The notes under the pieces were generated by a model, which saw only the letters and a list, made by a program, of their open reading frames with translations, was not told where the DNA came from and ran no database searches. Positions 39,248 to 47,541 of a stretch of DNA of 64,000 nucleotides are shown here, piece after piece. The stretch lies in assembly GCA_947497085.1 (NCBI GenBank), contig CANMFE010000001.1, positions 620,001 through 684,000 of the forward strand, given 5' to 3'. Position 1 is the first letter of the stretch. Each line of letters starts with the position of its first letter. Source of the DNA: an uncultured Sphingomonadaceae bacterium. Lineage in GTDB: Bacteria > Pseudomonadota > Alphaproteobacteria > Sphingomonadales > Sphingomonadaceae. Made by a program: the position numbers and the translations under genes.

Positions 39248-39628
39248 ATGCATCCACTCTCTTCATCACGCGCCCGATCTACCAGATTGCCGTTTGTTTC
39301 AGGATATGCCGCCGCCCATGGCCGCGCCGCAAACGACAATGTCCGTTTCGACACGCCTGCGGATGCGCTGCGCAACCATTATGTCCAGTCCGCACTTCGC
39401 CTGCTCGCCAGTCATGGCCTGAATGCAGCTGAACATGCGTTTCATATGGCTGAAAAAGAGAAACAGTCCGGCGCGCGTCAAAAAGCGCAGGAATGGATGC
39501 AGATATGTCATATTCTGGACCGCCGGTTGATCCAGAGAATGCGCGGCCGCAAACAGCCAGGCTGCATGCAAAACAACCGCAAAAGTGTAATTTCTGTCTA
39601 CGGTCCGCAAAAATGCTCTCCGGCATGA
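39248..39628 (+). CDS. Small hypothetical protein
   Basis: A 126-residue basic, probably cytoplasmic protein. LRNHYVQSALRLLASHGLNAAEHAFHMAEKEKQSGAR (in parts: LLASHGLNAAEHAFHMAE) is a helical core with several His, and RAANDNVRFDTP sits before it. I do not recognise a family. AAGGC lies ahead of ATG 39248. After it comes a 304-base AT-rich gap (39629-39932) with no recognised feature, likely holding the promoter of the next gene. Confidence 0.6.
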   Translation: MHPLSSSRARSTRLPFVSGYAAAHGRAANDNVRFDTPADALRNHYVQSALRLLASHGLNAAEHAFHMAEKEKQSGARQKAQEWMQICHILDRRLIQRMRGRKQPGCMQNNRKSVISVYGPQKCSPA

Positions 39629-39932
39629 AAAAATATTAATTTTTGGGCTCCCAAAACAGCATTTGCACTGGTTAAAGACATATCATTGACAGGTTAGATT
39701 TTTATAAAGCATTATAATTAAAGAAAATTTACAAAAAGATACACATAGTGAAATTATTACCCGGCCGTTAACCTTAAACTTACAGATTTGTGCAAATATG
39801 CACTGTCGACAATAAAAGGAGCCGTCCAATAATCATCTTACATTCTCTTTCCGGGAATGATCCCAATGTGTTCATAAACACGCAAACCAGCGCGCTTGCA
39901 TCATGCATCTGCGTTGCGGGTGATGATGCATC

Positions 39933-42290
39933 ATGGGCGGAAAGGCCGGCAACGTGGTGACTGTCCGGCACCATATATTCCGTTTTCGCCAAATGCTGCG
40001 AAACATCCTGCGCAAAAGCCGTAATGTCATGGTCTGGGGTCTGCTTGTCGCCATTCTGATAGGCGTAAGCGACTTTGGCGCCCCTTTGGAAGACAGTTTG
40101 CAGGCTGCCCGCAACAAGGCACGCAGCCATGACGCCAGCGGTGAAGTTGTCGTGGTAGGCATTGACACACTGGCGGTCGAGGAAATTGGCAACTGGCCCT
40201 GGTCCAACGGACAATTGGCAACGTTGGTAAGCAGTCTCGACAAAGCAGGTGCAAAACGGATTTTCTTCGAATTTCCAACGCAAACCGATAGATCTGATAG
40301 CGAAAATGAAGCTTTCGTTAAAGCTCTTGCATCAAGTAAAGCAAAGGTTTTCCTGAACGGACGTTTCGAAATAGATCCGGTTACGGGCCAGCGGGATGAC
40401 ATACTCCCTCCACCTGAATTTAGCCAACATGCCGGTTTGATAAACACAAACTCGCCCATTACCGGCTATAATAGCATTCGTGATATGCCATATGGTGTGT
40501 TGGTATCTGATATACCTGTTCAGTCCATCGCCTCCAAAATATCCGGTGTCACAGGCGATGTGGGCAGCACTTTTCCTGTAGACTATTCGGTAAGTACCTA
40601 CACTCTGCCTTATGTAAGTGCATCCGATGTCATTGCAGGCACTGGTGATGTGAATAAAATTCGCGGCAAAGATATTATTGTCGGCACGAATGGCGTGAAA
40701 CAGGAACAGAAATACTGGATTATTGGTAGCGGCCCTAGCTCGGGTGTATTCATATCCGCGCTTGGTTCGGAAACTTTATTGCAAGGTAAACCGTATAATA
40801 TCGGATGGTTGGCACCACTATTAATCATCGCATTGCTAGTTATCGCTATCAGGAAGACAAAACGCACCGCCATACGTCGTGCAGCTAAGTTGGCAGGACT
40901 GGCAGTTATTCTGGTAGGCCCGATGTTTCTGGAAGCCTTGAATGTCTTTTTACAGATAATGCCCGCATTAACATTCTTTGGGCTAGCAATGATCGCTGGT
41001 CTGTATCAGCGCTATAGTAAGTCTTACAAACTGCGCGGTACGCGTAATGAGTTATCCGGCCTTCCTAATTTGAATGCCTTGCGCGAATCCAGCCTGCCTA
41101 CCGAATATCTTCTGGTTGCGGCGCGTATCCAGAATTTCGTTGAGGTGGCCACTGCCCTGCCCGTCAACTCGGAAAAAGAGTTTGTGAAGCAGATTGCCAG
41201 CCGCCTGTCCTTCGGAACCAGCGGCGAAACCCTGTATCAGGGCGATGAGGGTATTTTCTTCTGGAGCCTGCCAGCTGAACAGAAAGACGACCTGACCGAC
41301 CAGCTATCGGCCCTGCAGGCAATTTTCCGCAACCCTGTACCCGTGCAAGAGCGCAAATATGATCTTGATATCTGTTTTGGTATTGATGTCGATACCGAAC
41401 GCTCGCTTTCCAGCCGTATTTCAAGCGCTCTGCTTGCAGCTCAGGGCGCACATGAAAGCAGCGAACAGTGGAAATTCTATGATCCCTCTGACCAGCAGGC
41501 GACAGCCTGGAAGCTTTCCATGCTGGGCAAGCTTGACGATGCGATTGAAAACGGACAGCTGTGGGTCGCTTTTCAGCCCAAGCTGGATATTCGTAGCCAG
41601 CGCATTTGCGGCGCGGAAGCACTGGTGCGCTGGACCCATCCCGAACATGGTGATATCAGCCCGGAAGACTTTGTACTCGCCGCCGAAAAGCATAACCGCA
41701 TTGGCCGCCTGACTGAATTTGTTCTTGGTAAAGCACTCGATACAGCTGAACAATTTTCAGCATTGGGACTGGATATCAAAATTGCGGTCAACCTGTCACC
41801 GCGCCTGCTCGACCAGCAGGGACTGGTGAAAATGATAGAGCGCGCTTTTATCGGCCGTGAAGTGGATAAAAAACAGCTTATTCTGGAAGTCACTGAAACC
41901 GCGGCCATGTCCAGCTCGGAAACAGCGCTCCGGCAATTGCATCACATCAAGGCGCTGGGCGTCGCCATATCCATTGATGACTATGGCACCGGGTTTTCCA
42001 CGCTCGACTATCTTAGGAAATGTCCTGCCAGCGAGGTCAAGATTGATCGCAGTTTCGTGCAGATGCTGGCGCAGAGCAACAGCGACCGCATCATGGTCAA
42101 CTCGACCATTGAACTCGCCCATTCGCTTGGCCAGAAAGTCGTGGCCGAAGGTGTTGAGGACAGGCAAACCTTGCAACAGCTCACAGAAATGGGTTGTGAC
42201 ATCGCGCAAGGTTACCTGATTGGACGCCCCATGCGGCTGGATGCGCTGCGCGATTTTCTTGCCAATTACAAGAAACGCAACGCCGCCTGA
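39933..42290 (+). CDS. CHASE2-degenerate GGDEF-EAL c-di-GMP phosphodiesterase
   Basis: A 785-residue membrane signalling protein. After a membrane span (VWGLLVAILIGVSDFGA), residues 50-290 form a periplasmic CHASE2 sensor (VVVVGIDTLAVEEIGNWPW). Three spans follow (LLIIALLVIAI and others). Residues 365-510 are a GGDEF-like domain in which the catalytic motif is lost (YQGDEGIFFW), so it is probably not a cyclase. The C-terminal EAL domain keeps its catalytic residues: GAEALVRWTHPE, VNLSPRLL, LEVTETAA, IDDYGTGFST, KIDRSFVQ and AEGVEDRQT. It should break down cyclic di-GMP in response to an outside signal. The exact start among several ATGs is uncertain. Confidence 0.92.
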   Translation: MGGKAGNVVTVRHHIFRFRQMLRNILRKSRNVMVWGLLVAILIGVSDFGAPLEDSLQAARNKARSHDASGEVVVVGIDTLAVEEIGNWPWSNGQLATLVSSLDKAGAKRIFFEFPTQTDRSDSENEAFVKALASSKAKVFLNGRFEIDPVTGQRDDILPPPEFSQHAGLINTNSPITGYNSIRDMPYGVLVSDIPVQSIASKISGVTGDVGSTFPVDYSVSTYTLPYVSASDVIAGTGDVNKIRGKDIIVGTNGVKQEQKYWIIGSGPSSGVFISALGSETLLQGKPYNIGWLAPLLIIALLVIAIRKTKRTAIRRAAKLAGLAVILVGPMFLEALNVFLQIMPALTFFGLAMIAGLYQRYSKSYKLRGTRNELSGLPNLNALRESSLPTEYLLVAARIQNFVEVATALPVNSEKEFVKQIASRLSFGTSGETLYQGDEGIFFWSLPAEQKDDLTDQLSALQAIFRNPVPVQERKYDLDICFGIDVDTERSLSSRISSALLAAQGAHESSEQWKFYDPSDQQATAWKLSMLGKLDDAIENGQLWVAFQPKLDIRSQRICGAEALVRWTHPEHGDISPEDFVLAAEKHNRIGRLTEFVLGKALDTAEQFSALGLDIKIAVNLSPRLLDQQGLVKMIERAFIGREVDKKQLILEVTETAAMSSSETALRQLHHIKALGVAISIDDYGTGFSTLDYLRKCPASEVKIDRSFVQMLAQSNSDRIMVNSTIELAHSLGQKVVAEGVEDRQTLQQLTEMGCDIAQGYLIGRPMRLDALRDFLANYKKRNAA

Positions 42291-42401
42291 CCTCTGGTCA
42301 ACTGGCATCATTCCTAAACTTTATCAGCCAGCATAGATATTCCATTCGGAATGCGCTTACCGGAATCAGTTAATGTGGATTTAACTGAAAAGGTTAACCA
42401 C

Positions 42402-42430
42402 TTGCTAACCATAAATGTAAAATGTATTAT
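42402..42430 (+). promoter_or_regulatory. Sigma-70-like promoter of the small-protein gene
   Basis: TTGCTA (42402-42407) and TATTAT (42425-42430) are separated by exactly 17 bases, close to the consensus. A start site near 42437 would make a transcript with a hairpin ATGCGC...GCGCAT (42441-42460) in its 5' end. Confidence 0.7.
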
Positions 42431-42477
42431 ACACTCCTAAATGCGCGTCAAAAAGCGCATGAAAATAAGGAGGCTTT

Positions 42478-42546
42478 ATGAAAAAGCGTACACAACATCA
42501 GGGCCGCGGTTTCTGGGAATGGCTTCTCGGAAGCGGTTGGAAATAA
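42478..42546 (+). CDS. 22-residue small protein
   Basis: A 23-codon frame including the stop, too short for routine gene finding. AGGAGG lies six bases before ATG 42478, a near-perfect ribosome site. The peptide begins MKKRTQHQG with a basic, polar half and ends FWEWLLGSGWK, an aromatic, amphipathic half that could lie on a membrane. It has its own promoter (42402-42430), a 5' hairpin and an intrinsic terminator (42589-42614), so it forms a self-contained transcription unit of about 180 bases between the EAL gene and the flavin reductase fusion. I know no family. Alternatives are a leader peptide or a regulatory RNA with a chance frame. Confidence 0.65.
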   Translation: MKKRTQHQGRGFWEWLLGSGWK

Positions 42547-42588
42547 CCTGATCCTTAACAAATTTTGCCACATGGCTTAATGAGAAGA

Positions 42589-42614
42589 GCTCCGGATTTT
42601 CCGGGGCTTTTTTT
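42589..42614 (+). terminator. Intrinsic terminator after the small-protein gene
   Basis: GCTCCGGA (42589-42596) pairs with TCCGGGGC (42600-42607), followed by seven Ts. It lies 43 bases past the small-protein stop. Confidence 0.85.
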
Positions 42615-42664
42615 ATGTCGGTATATTTTACATTAACCTGATATTAACCATTTATTTTAAACAT

Positions 42665-44005
42665 TTATCGTCCTGTAAAATCGGGAGCGCGTTTTTCCAA
42701 AATGGCGGCAATTGCTTCTCGGTGATCGTCCATCTGCTGCAACACACCTTGCAGGATCGCAGCTTGGTCAAGGTTCTCTTTCAGCGTCATGTCGCGTGCG
42801 TCTTTCAGCAAGCGCTTCGATTTGCGAATCGCCTGCGGGGGGAACCCGACAACCGATTCGGCGAACTGATTCGCGCGGACCAATAGTTGCTCATTTGCAA
42901 CAACTTCCGACACCAGGCCATATTCGATTGCGCGGTCCGATTTTACAAATTCGCCCGTGAACAGCATCTGGCTGGCCCGGGCCATTCCGACAATGCGCGG
43001 CAACAACCATGCACCGCCATCGCCAGGAATGATACCGACGCGCAAAAAGCTTTCTGCAAAAATGGCGCTTTCATTGCATATCCGGATATCACACATACAG
43101 GCCAGATCGCAGCCTGCACCAATGGCATGGCCATTTACTGCCGCAATGACCGGGACGGACATCGCATCCATGGTAAGCGGAATACGCTGTATGCCACTGC
43201 GGTACCATTGCTCGATTTCCAGCGGGCTCATGCCTTGCTCCGCCGTCATGGCGCGGATATCCTTGATATTGCCCCCGCTGCAGAAACTGGCACCACTGCC
43301 CGTCAATATCACGCAGCTGATATCAGGGTCTGCCTCGGCACGCTCAAGGGCGGCGACCAGGGCTTCAATTACATCGTCAGCCAGCGCATTGCGGCTGTCC
43401 GGCCGGTTAAGCGTGATGGTAGCAACCTTGCCAGCCACTTCGAACAGCACGGGCTCATCGTCAGGAACGGCATCTCCCGCGGGTTCAATCTGTGTTGTCC
43501 CTGAATTTTCCACCAGCGGCGGGCGTTTCTTTTTGTCCGCATAATCACCGCCATGGAACAGCAGGGGTGGCTTGTCAGCATGATCGTAATCAATCACTTC
43601 ACCCACAAAGATCACATGATCGCCGCCATCATACTGATTACGGGTGCGGCACATGAAACGCGCGGTGCAGTCCTCAAGCAGCGGCGCACCTTCAACGCCA
43701 TGGTCAATCCCGGCAAACTTGTCGATATCGCGCGAGGCGAAGCGGTTTGACAGCGCATCCTGATCGCTTGCCAGGATATGCACTGCAAAAGTTTCCGCCT
43801 GTTCAAACACTTTCATCGACCGTGACGACCGCGCCAGTGACCAAAGCACAAGCGGCGGATCCATTGACACTGAATTGAAACTGTTCGCGGTTACACCCAC
43901 CGGGTGTCCATCGGCGGCACGCGCGGTAACAATTGTCACACCAGTTGCAAACTGGCCCAGGGCATCACGGAATGAATGAGGGTCAAAATCAGCCATGACC
44001 GGCAT
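42665..44005 (-). CDS. Fusion of flavin reductase and enoyl-CoA hydratase domains
   Basis: A 446-residue protein with two complete domains in one frame. Residues 1-165 are a flavin reductase of the short HpaC/NtaB type (FRDALGQFATGVTIVTA, GVTANSFNSVSMDPPLVLWSL). A linker follows (about 166-190). Residues 190-446 are an enoyl-CoA hydratase/isomerase: FEVAGKVATITLNRPDSRNAL, VILTGSGASFCSGGNIKDI, VNGHAIGAGCDLACMCDIRI and ESFLRVGIIPGDGGAWLLPR. The acidic residues near the crotonase active site are partly replaced (GDGGAW region keeps a likely Glu/Asp site). An in-frame ATG at 43996 is an alternative start. Such a fusion suggests that flavin-dependent oxygenation and CoA-ester processing are linked, but this is inference. 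Confidence 0.88.
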   Translation of the reverse strand: MPVMADFDPHSFRDALGQFATGVTIVTARAADGHPVGVTANSFNSVSMDPPLVLWSLARSSRSMKVFEQAETFAVHILASDQDALSNRFASRDIDKFAGIDHGVEGAPLLEDCTARFMCRTRNQYDGGDHVIFVGEVIDYDHADKPPLLFHGGDYADKKKRPPLVENSGTTQIEPAGDAVPDDEPVLFEVAGKVATITLNRPDSRNALADDVIEALVAALERAEADPDISCVILTGSGASFCSGGNIKDIRAMTAEQGMSPLEIEQWYRSGIQRIPLTMDAMSVPVIAAVNGHAIGAGCDLACMCDIRICNESAIFAESFLRVGIIPGDGGAWLLPRIVGMARASQMLFTGEFVKSDRAIEYGLVSEVVANEQLLVRANQFAESVVGFPPQAIRKSKRLLKDARDMTLKENLDQAAILQGVLQQMDDHREAIAAILEKRAPDFTGR

Positions 44006-44074
44006 TTAGCGGCAAAACCAACTGCGATGCAATCTGCTAAATTGATGTCTGGCAGATACCCTTGCCTGAGCCTG

Positions 44075-44518
44075 CTACCAGCCCGCCGGCTTGCCAAGCC
44101 CGGCAAAAGCCACCTTGTCGACGCCCGAATCCTCTACCAGCTTCATATGCTGTACAAATACATCGTAGCGCGTGCGCGGGTCCGACTGGAATTTCAGCAG
44201 TGAGCTGTCATGTGCCGACAACCCTTCCAGCCTGGGCCGAAGCTCAGCCATGGTGACTTTCTCTCCATTCCAATATGCCTGACCCCGCGCATCCAGCCGC
44301 AGTACATATTCATCCGTTTGTGGAGGGCCTGCCGCCCCCTGCGGCAAAGGCACAGTCAGCTGGTGCGTTGCAATGGGTATCGCCATAATCATCATAATGA
44401 GCAGCACCAGCATGACATCAATCAAAGGCGTGATGTTCAGGTCGCTCATTGGTCTGTGCGCGGCCGCAGCCTGCGCATACCGGTTCCGCCGTGCCTGCAA
44501 ATGTGTCCTATACGCCAT
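44075..44518 (-). CDS. ExbD/TolR family biopolymer transport protein
   Basis: A 147-residue single-pass protein. After a basic N-terminus comes MSDLNITPLIDVMLVLLIMMIM, the ExbD/TolR signature with the conserved Asp that carries protons in the membrane. The periplasmic part (PLPQGAAGPPQTDEYVLRLDARG) ends with VAFAGLGKPAGW. ExbD works with ExbB and TonB to power outer-membrane receptors, perhaps including the B12 receptor here, but no exbB or tonB lies next to it. Confidence 0.9.
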   Translation of the reverse strand: MAYRTHLQARRNRYAQAAAAHRPMSDLNITPLIDVMLVLLIMMIMAIPIATHQLTVPLPQGAAGPPQTDEYVLRLDARGQAYWNGEKVTMAELRPRLEGLSAHDSSLLKFQSDPRTRYDVFVQHMKLVEDSGVDKVAFAGLGKPAGW

Positions 44519-44680
44519 AATAACTCTCCTTTCGCAAATCCTTCCTCTATTATGTTATGTAATAACATTTCATTAATTAAATTCCCTGAAAAGATACCGC
44601 AAACGTCAATATATTTTTGCATTGGCACGTGCCACTCACCTGCTATGCTCGAACCGGCAAAGGGGCAGGAGTATGTTGCC

Positions 44681-45790
44681 ATGGGCGATGAAATTGATGC
44701 GATAGGCACTATGGCTGAAGGCGCGCTAGTTGCGCGCACCACAGAGGACAAGGCCGGTGAAACGGTCGCGAACCATGACAGCGCCGCCTGCCTCAATTGC
44801 GGAGAAATACGCACCGGCAATTATTGCGGGAACTGCGGACAATCTGCGCATATCCACCGCTCGATCGGGGCATTCTGGCACGACATATTGCACGGCGTGC
44901 TGCATTTTGAGGGTAAATTCTGGCGCACCATGCCAATGCTGGCATGGAAGCCCGGAGAGTTGACACGGCGTTATATTCATGGCGAACGCGCCCGGTTTAT
45001 ATCTCCCATGTCGCTTTTCCTGTTCGCGATATTCATGATGTTCGCGATATTCTCTTTCATGCCAGGCGGCAGCGGCAGCATCGAAGATTATATGGACAGC
45101 GATGAGATAACCGAGGCTGCCGAAAAGCTGGACCAGCAGATCACCGAAGGGATGGACAGGCTGGAAGCGTCGGGTGAACTGTCAGCCGAAAAGCGAAAAA
45201 TGCTGGAAGAACAGATTGATGAATGGAAAACCGAACGCAACGGCATATCCTATGTACGCACCGGCAAGCCCAAATATGCGGATGCAGAATCAAAAATAGA
45301 TGCAGACGGGCTCAAGATCAGTGCGGGTAGCGGGCTGGATTCAGGTTGGCCTGCGCTGGATGATACAGTGAATAATTTTGTCAAGAAGACACAGACAAAC
45401 CCCGACCTGATACTCTATAAACTCAAATCCAACGGCTATAAATTCGCCTGGCTGCTGATACCACTTTCGATACCCTTTGTCTGGCTGGTCACCATAGGCG
45501 TGCGCGGTCACCGCTTCTATGACCATGCGGTTTTCACCACCTATTCACTGGCATTCATGTCGCTCATGTTTATTGCCGTGGTTTTACTTGGCGCCTTTGG
45601 TATCGGAACAGGACTTACCATCCCGCTCGCGCTCGGATACGGGTTATTCCACCTTTACCGGCAATTGCGCCATGCTTATGCGCTCACACGCATGGGTGCG
45701 CTGGTCCGGCTGGTCTTTCTGCTGGCCTCAATAGTGATCGTGATGGTGCTATTCGCTTTGACCTTGCTCGTGTTAGGGATGCTATCCTGA
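44681..45790 (+). CDS. DUF3667 family membrane protein
   Basis: A 369-residue protein. A zinc-ribbon-like motif CLNCGEIRTGNYCGNCGQ near residue 40 is followed by FWHDILHGVLHFEGKFWRT and LTRRYIHGERARFISPM, the DUF3667 hallmark. A hydrophobic span follows (LFLFAIFMMFAIFSF), then a charged coiled-coil stretch (residues 145-220) and three more spans in the C-terminal 130 residues. AGGAG nine bases before ATG 44681 favours this start over ATG 44645. The function of the family is unknown. Confidence 0.85.
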   Translation: MGDEIDAIGTMAEGALVARTTEDKAGETVANHDSAACLNCGEIRTGNYCGNCGQSAHIHRSIGAFWHDILHGVLHFEGKFWRTMPMLAWKPGELTRRYIHGERARFISPMSLFLFAIFMMFAIFSFMPGGSGSIEDYMDSDEITEAAEKLDQQITEGMDRLEASGELSAEKRKMLEEQIDEWKTERNGISYVRTGKPKYADAESKIDADGLKISAGSGLDSGWPALDDTVNNFVKKTQTNPDLILYKLKSNGYKFAWLLIPLSIPFVWLVTIGVRGHRFYDHAVFTTYSLAFMSLMFIAVVLLGAFGIGTGLTIPLALGYGLFHLYRQLRHAYALTRMGALVRLVFLLASIVIVMVLFALTLLVLGMLS

Positions 45791-45802
45791 ACGCAGGCCC
45801 AT

Positions 45803-46210
45803 CTAGTCCGCCGCTGCGCAGGTGCCCATAAATGCACGCTTTATATCTTCAGCCAACCGCGCGGGGCGGAGCGTTTCGGCATCAACACAGCACCAACTGG
45901 ACTTGACCTCGGCGAGCACCTCCTCGCCGCGCATAATCACCGTATCGTAAAATGCCCGCGCACCGTGCACTTTCTCCAGAATCACCGTGGCAATAACCTC
46001 ATCATCAAGAAACGCGGGCTTGCGATAGGTAATTTCATGCTTGAGCGCGACCCACAAATGCTCGGCCACGGCCTGTGGCGGCGCAATTTTCTGCCAATGC
46101 GCAATGACCGCATCCTGCACCCAGTTGAGGTAATTGGCATTGTTGACGTGCCCCATAAAGTCGATATCCGACGCCTGGACAGAAATATTGTGATCGTGGA
46201 TCTTGCTCAT
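45803..46210 (-). CDS. Acyl-CoA thioesterase (4-hydroxybenzoyl-CoA thioesterase-like hotdog)
   Basis: A 135-residue single hotdog-fold thioesterase. DIDFMGHVNNANYLNWVQDA carries the conserved Asp and the GHVNNxxY stretch of the 4-HBT family, followed by a helix and LKHEITYRKPAFLDDEVIA. It should split acyl-CoA thioesters; the substrate is unknown. ATG 46210 opens MSKIHDHNISVQASDID at the normal distance from the active site; the longer frame to 46579 has no family similarity. Confidence 0.88.
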   Translation of the reverse strand: MSKIHDHNISVQASDIDFMGHVNNANYLNWVQDAVIAHWQKIAPPQAVAEHLWVALKHEITYRKPAFLDDEVIATVILEKVHGARAFYDTVIMRGEEVLAEVKSSWCCVDAETLRPARLAEDIKRAFMGTCAAAD

Positions 46211-46328
46211 GATGCTGACAGTAATGTCAGTGGCATGAGATTCATAGGTGAAAGAGGCGAAACGAATATCTTTTACAGCATGGCGTGCTATAACGCGCCA
46301 ATTAACCTGCACAAGTAAACACAATATA

Positions 46329-47387
46329 ATGTCACCCACCACATACATAGACATTGCGGTACGTTTCAGCGGAATCACTTGCCTGCTTCTGATCCTGATT
46401 TTGACATGCCGTGATTTACTAACATCAGCAAGCGCAAAGCTGCTGGCCGCCGCTTGCATAAGCGTCATAGCGTTGCTTCTTGGATATACCCCTGAATTTC
46501 TAAATCTGCCACAAAGCGTTCGCCTATTCCTGAGATTTCTGGATGTACCACATTTGGTTCTGATTTGGTTATTTGCCATGTCCCTGTTTCAGGAGAAATT
46601 CCAGATATGGCCAACCTACGCATGTGTAGGCATCGCATATTGCATCCCAATTTTCATAACCCGTATGGCCGAATTCGGATTTATTCAGGGATACCCAGGT
46701 TGGGTCATACCCTTTGTAAGTATACTATCGTTGCTCCTTGTCAGCCATCTTGTCATAACTGCCCTAAGCGGGCGCCGTGATGATCTGCGTAAGGAACGCC
46801 GCAACCTGCGCGTCTGGTTTGTTGCAGTCATGGTTGGTGTAACAGCAATGGCTGCGATCTCGGAGGCAATCCCATCATTACAGGCAGGGCTGCCACGTCA
46901 GACGATCAAGGCTCTGACAATATGGCCTGGCATAGTTTTCGCTTCATACTGGCTGCCTTCCATCGAGCCGGGCAAAATCACGTTCGCTGGAACAGTAAAG
47001 ACAAACCACCCTTCTAACTTGGCGCAAGCAAAAAATGCTGAACTGCTGAGGAAACTGGAAAATCACATGCAATCGGAGCAACCCTATCTGGAAGCGGGCC
47101 TGTCGATTGACATGTTGGCAAGCCAGCTAACCATACCTGCACATCGTCTGAGGTATCTTATAAATCAGTCGCTTGGTTACGAAAATTTTAGCAGTTATGT
47201 AAATTCGCATCGCATAAAATCTATAAAACAGGCTCTGTCCGATCCTAGCCAGGCACATTTGCCCATATTGACTATTGCGCTGGATAACGGCTTTACATCC
47301 CTACCTTCCTTCAACAGGGCTTTTCGAAAGTTCGAAAACGTCACACCTTCTGCTTATCGCAAGGAAAACCTGTACCCCGTCCGCTGA
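46329..47387 (+). CDS. AraC family regulator with a membrane N-terminal domain
   Basis: A 352-residue protein. The first 215 residues contain about seven hydrophobic spans (ITCLLLILILTC to LTIWPGIVFASYWL). The last 100 residues are a DNA-binding AraC domain: LSIDMLASQLTIPAHRLRYLIN is the first helix-turn-helix and ILTIALDNGFTSLPSFNRAFRKFENVTPSAYRK the second. A regulator tied to the membrane would sense a signal there. The divergent thioesterase and the S41 peptidase downstream are its closest possible targets. No clear ribosome site precedes ATG 46329. Confidence 0.9.
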   Translation: MSPTTYIDIAVRFSGITCLLLILILTCRDLLTSASAKLLAAACISVIALLLGYTPEFLNLPQSVRLFLRFLDVPHLVLIWLFAMSLFQEKFQIWPTYACVGIAYCIPIFITRMAEFGFIQGYPGWVIPFVSILSLLLVSHLVITALSGRRDDLRKERRNLRVWFVAVMVGVTAMAAISEAIPSLQAGLPRQTIKALTIWPGIVFASYWLPSIEPGKITFAGTVKTNHPSNLAQAKNAELLRKLENHMQSEQPYLEAGLSIDMLASQLTIPAHRLRYLINQSLGYENFSSYVNSHRIKSIKQALSDPSQAHLPILTIALDNGFTSLPSFNRAFRKFENVTPSAYRKENLYPVR

Positions 47388-47541
47388 AAGGCCGAAGGTA
47401 ATGTTTTCACTTTTGACCTTCTTTTATTCGGTTTTGATAAGCCTGCTTGTCAAGCATTCACTATGCTCCAGGTCATATTTACAATGCCGGTGTCCCACTC
47501 GTTCTGGTCGGACAACGGATGCATAATGAACGGATGCTGAT

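Noticed and set aside
44075-44518. ExbD gene as part of a TonB system with the B12 locus
   Set aside because: It is 7 kb away, on its own, with no exbB or tonB; a link to B12 uptake cannot be supported from position.
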